A DNA stretch of 64,000 nucleotides from Bacillus sp. UNC41MFS5 (GTDB lineage Bacteria > Bacillota > Bacilli > Bacillales_B > DSM-18226): positions 22,645 through 86,644 of the forward strand of contig NZ_JMLP01000020.1 of the NCBI RefSeq assembly GCF_000686805.1. The letters are read 5' to 3'. Shown in pieces: positions 63,945 through 64,000 of the stretch; position 1 is the first letter of the stretch, and each line of letters starts with the position of its first letter. Made by a program: the position numbers and the translations under genes. The notes under the pieces were generated by a model that worked only from the letters and a program-made list of their open reading frames with translations, did not search any database and had not been told where the DNA came from.

Positions 63945-64000
<56 letters not shown>

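Overview
The window is from a low-GC, endospore-forming member of the Bacillaceae (Bacillus/Neobacillus-like). Three things point there: a tricistronic GerA-type germinant receptor, the conserved Bacillus block groEL-groES / ydiL-ydiK / rex-moaC-ydiF-tsaD-rimI-tsaB-tsaE-tRNA, and typical AGGAGG ribosome-binding sites with CIRCE, cre and BlaI-type operators. Most genes lie on the minus strand.

Layout. 1-7.3 kb: a type VII secretion locus (esxA-esaA-essA-esaB-essB-essC, gene order as in Staphylococcus aureus), cut by the left edge inside essC. 7.9-9.8 kb: a MerR-type HTH/coiled-coil protein bracketed by two matching palindromes, and an orphan lipoprotein of the TrpX/YtlA type. 10.1-14.1 kb: a spore germinant receptor operon gerXA-XB-XC, preceded by a translationally coupled 43-residue membrane protein. 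14.4-21.7 kb: the main plus-strand block, with an ABC importer whose operon includes a phosphodiesterase-like enzyme, a DeoR regulator and a HAD phosphatase, then a paired SMR exporter. 21.9-27.5 kb: a truncated LysR gene and a sucrose PTS regulon (scrR-scrA-scrB-scrK) with three LacI-type operators. 27.7-34.4 kb: two malic enzymes, a KdgT-family permease and a CitST/MalKR-type two-component system. 34.7-41.1 kb: an hxlB remnant and a lichenan/cellobiose-type PTS operon (licR-licB-licC-licA-6-phospho-beta-glucosidase). 41.4-49.1 kb: a genomic island (below). 49.1-64 kb: the conserved chaperonin-to-tRNA block, interrupted by a yhbD-yhbE-yhbF-MFS operon and a TSUP permease, and holding a DnaA-box cluster between ydiF and tsaD.

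The most striking object is the ~7.6 kb island at 41428-49092. It is bounded by a 21-bp perfect direct repeat that corresponds to the last codons and stop of groEL. It carries a beta-lactam response regulon (blaI, blaR1, a class B penicillin-binding protein and a class A beta-lactamase) with BlaI-type palindromes before blaI, the PBP gene and bla. It ends in decayed serine resolvase and tyrosine integrase genes, the integrase lying next to the groEL-side repeat. It therefore reads as an element that integrated at the 3' end of groEL, restored the groEL end, and has since lost mobility. Pairing an inducible PBP with an inducible beta-lactamase in one regulon is reminiscent of mec/bla systems.

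Gene functions are inferred from reading the protein sequences; no database search was run. Start codons were moved from the longest open frame where a ribosome-binding site supports a shorter protein.
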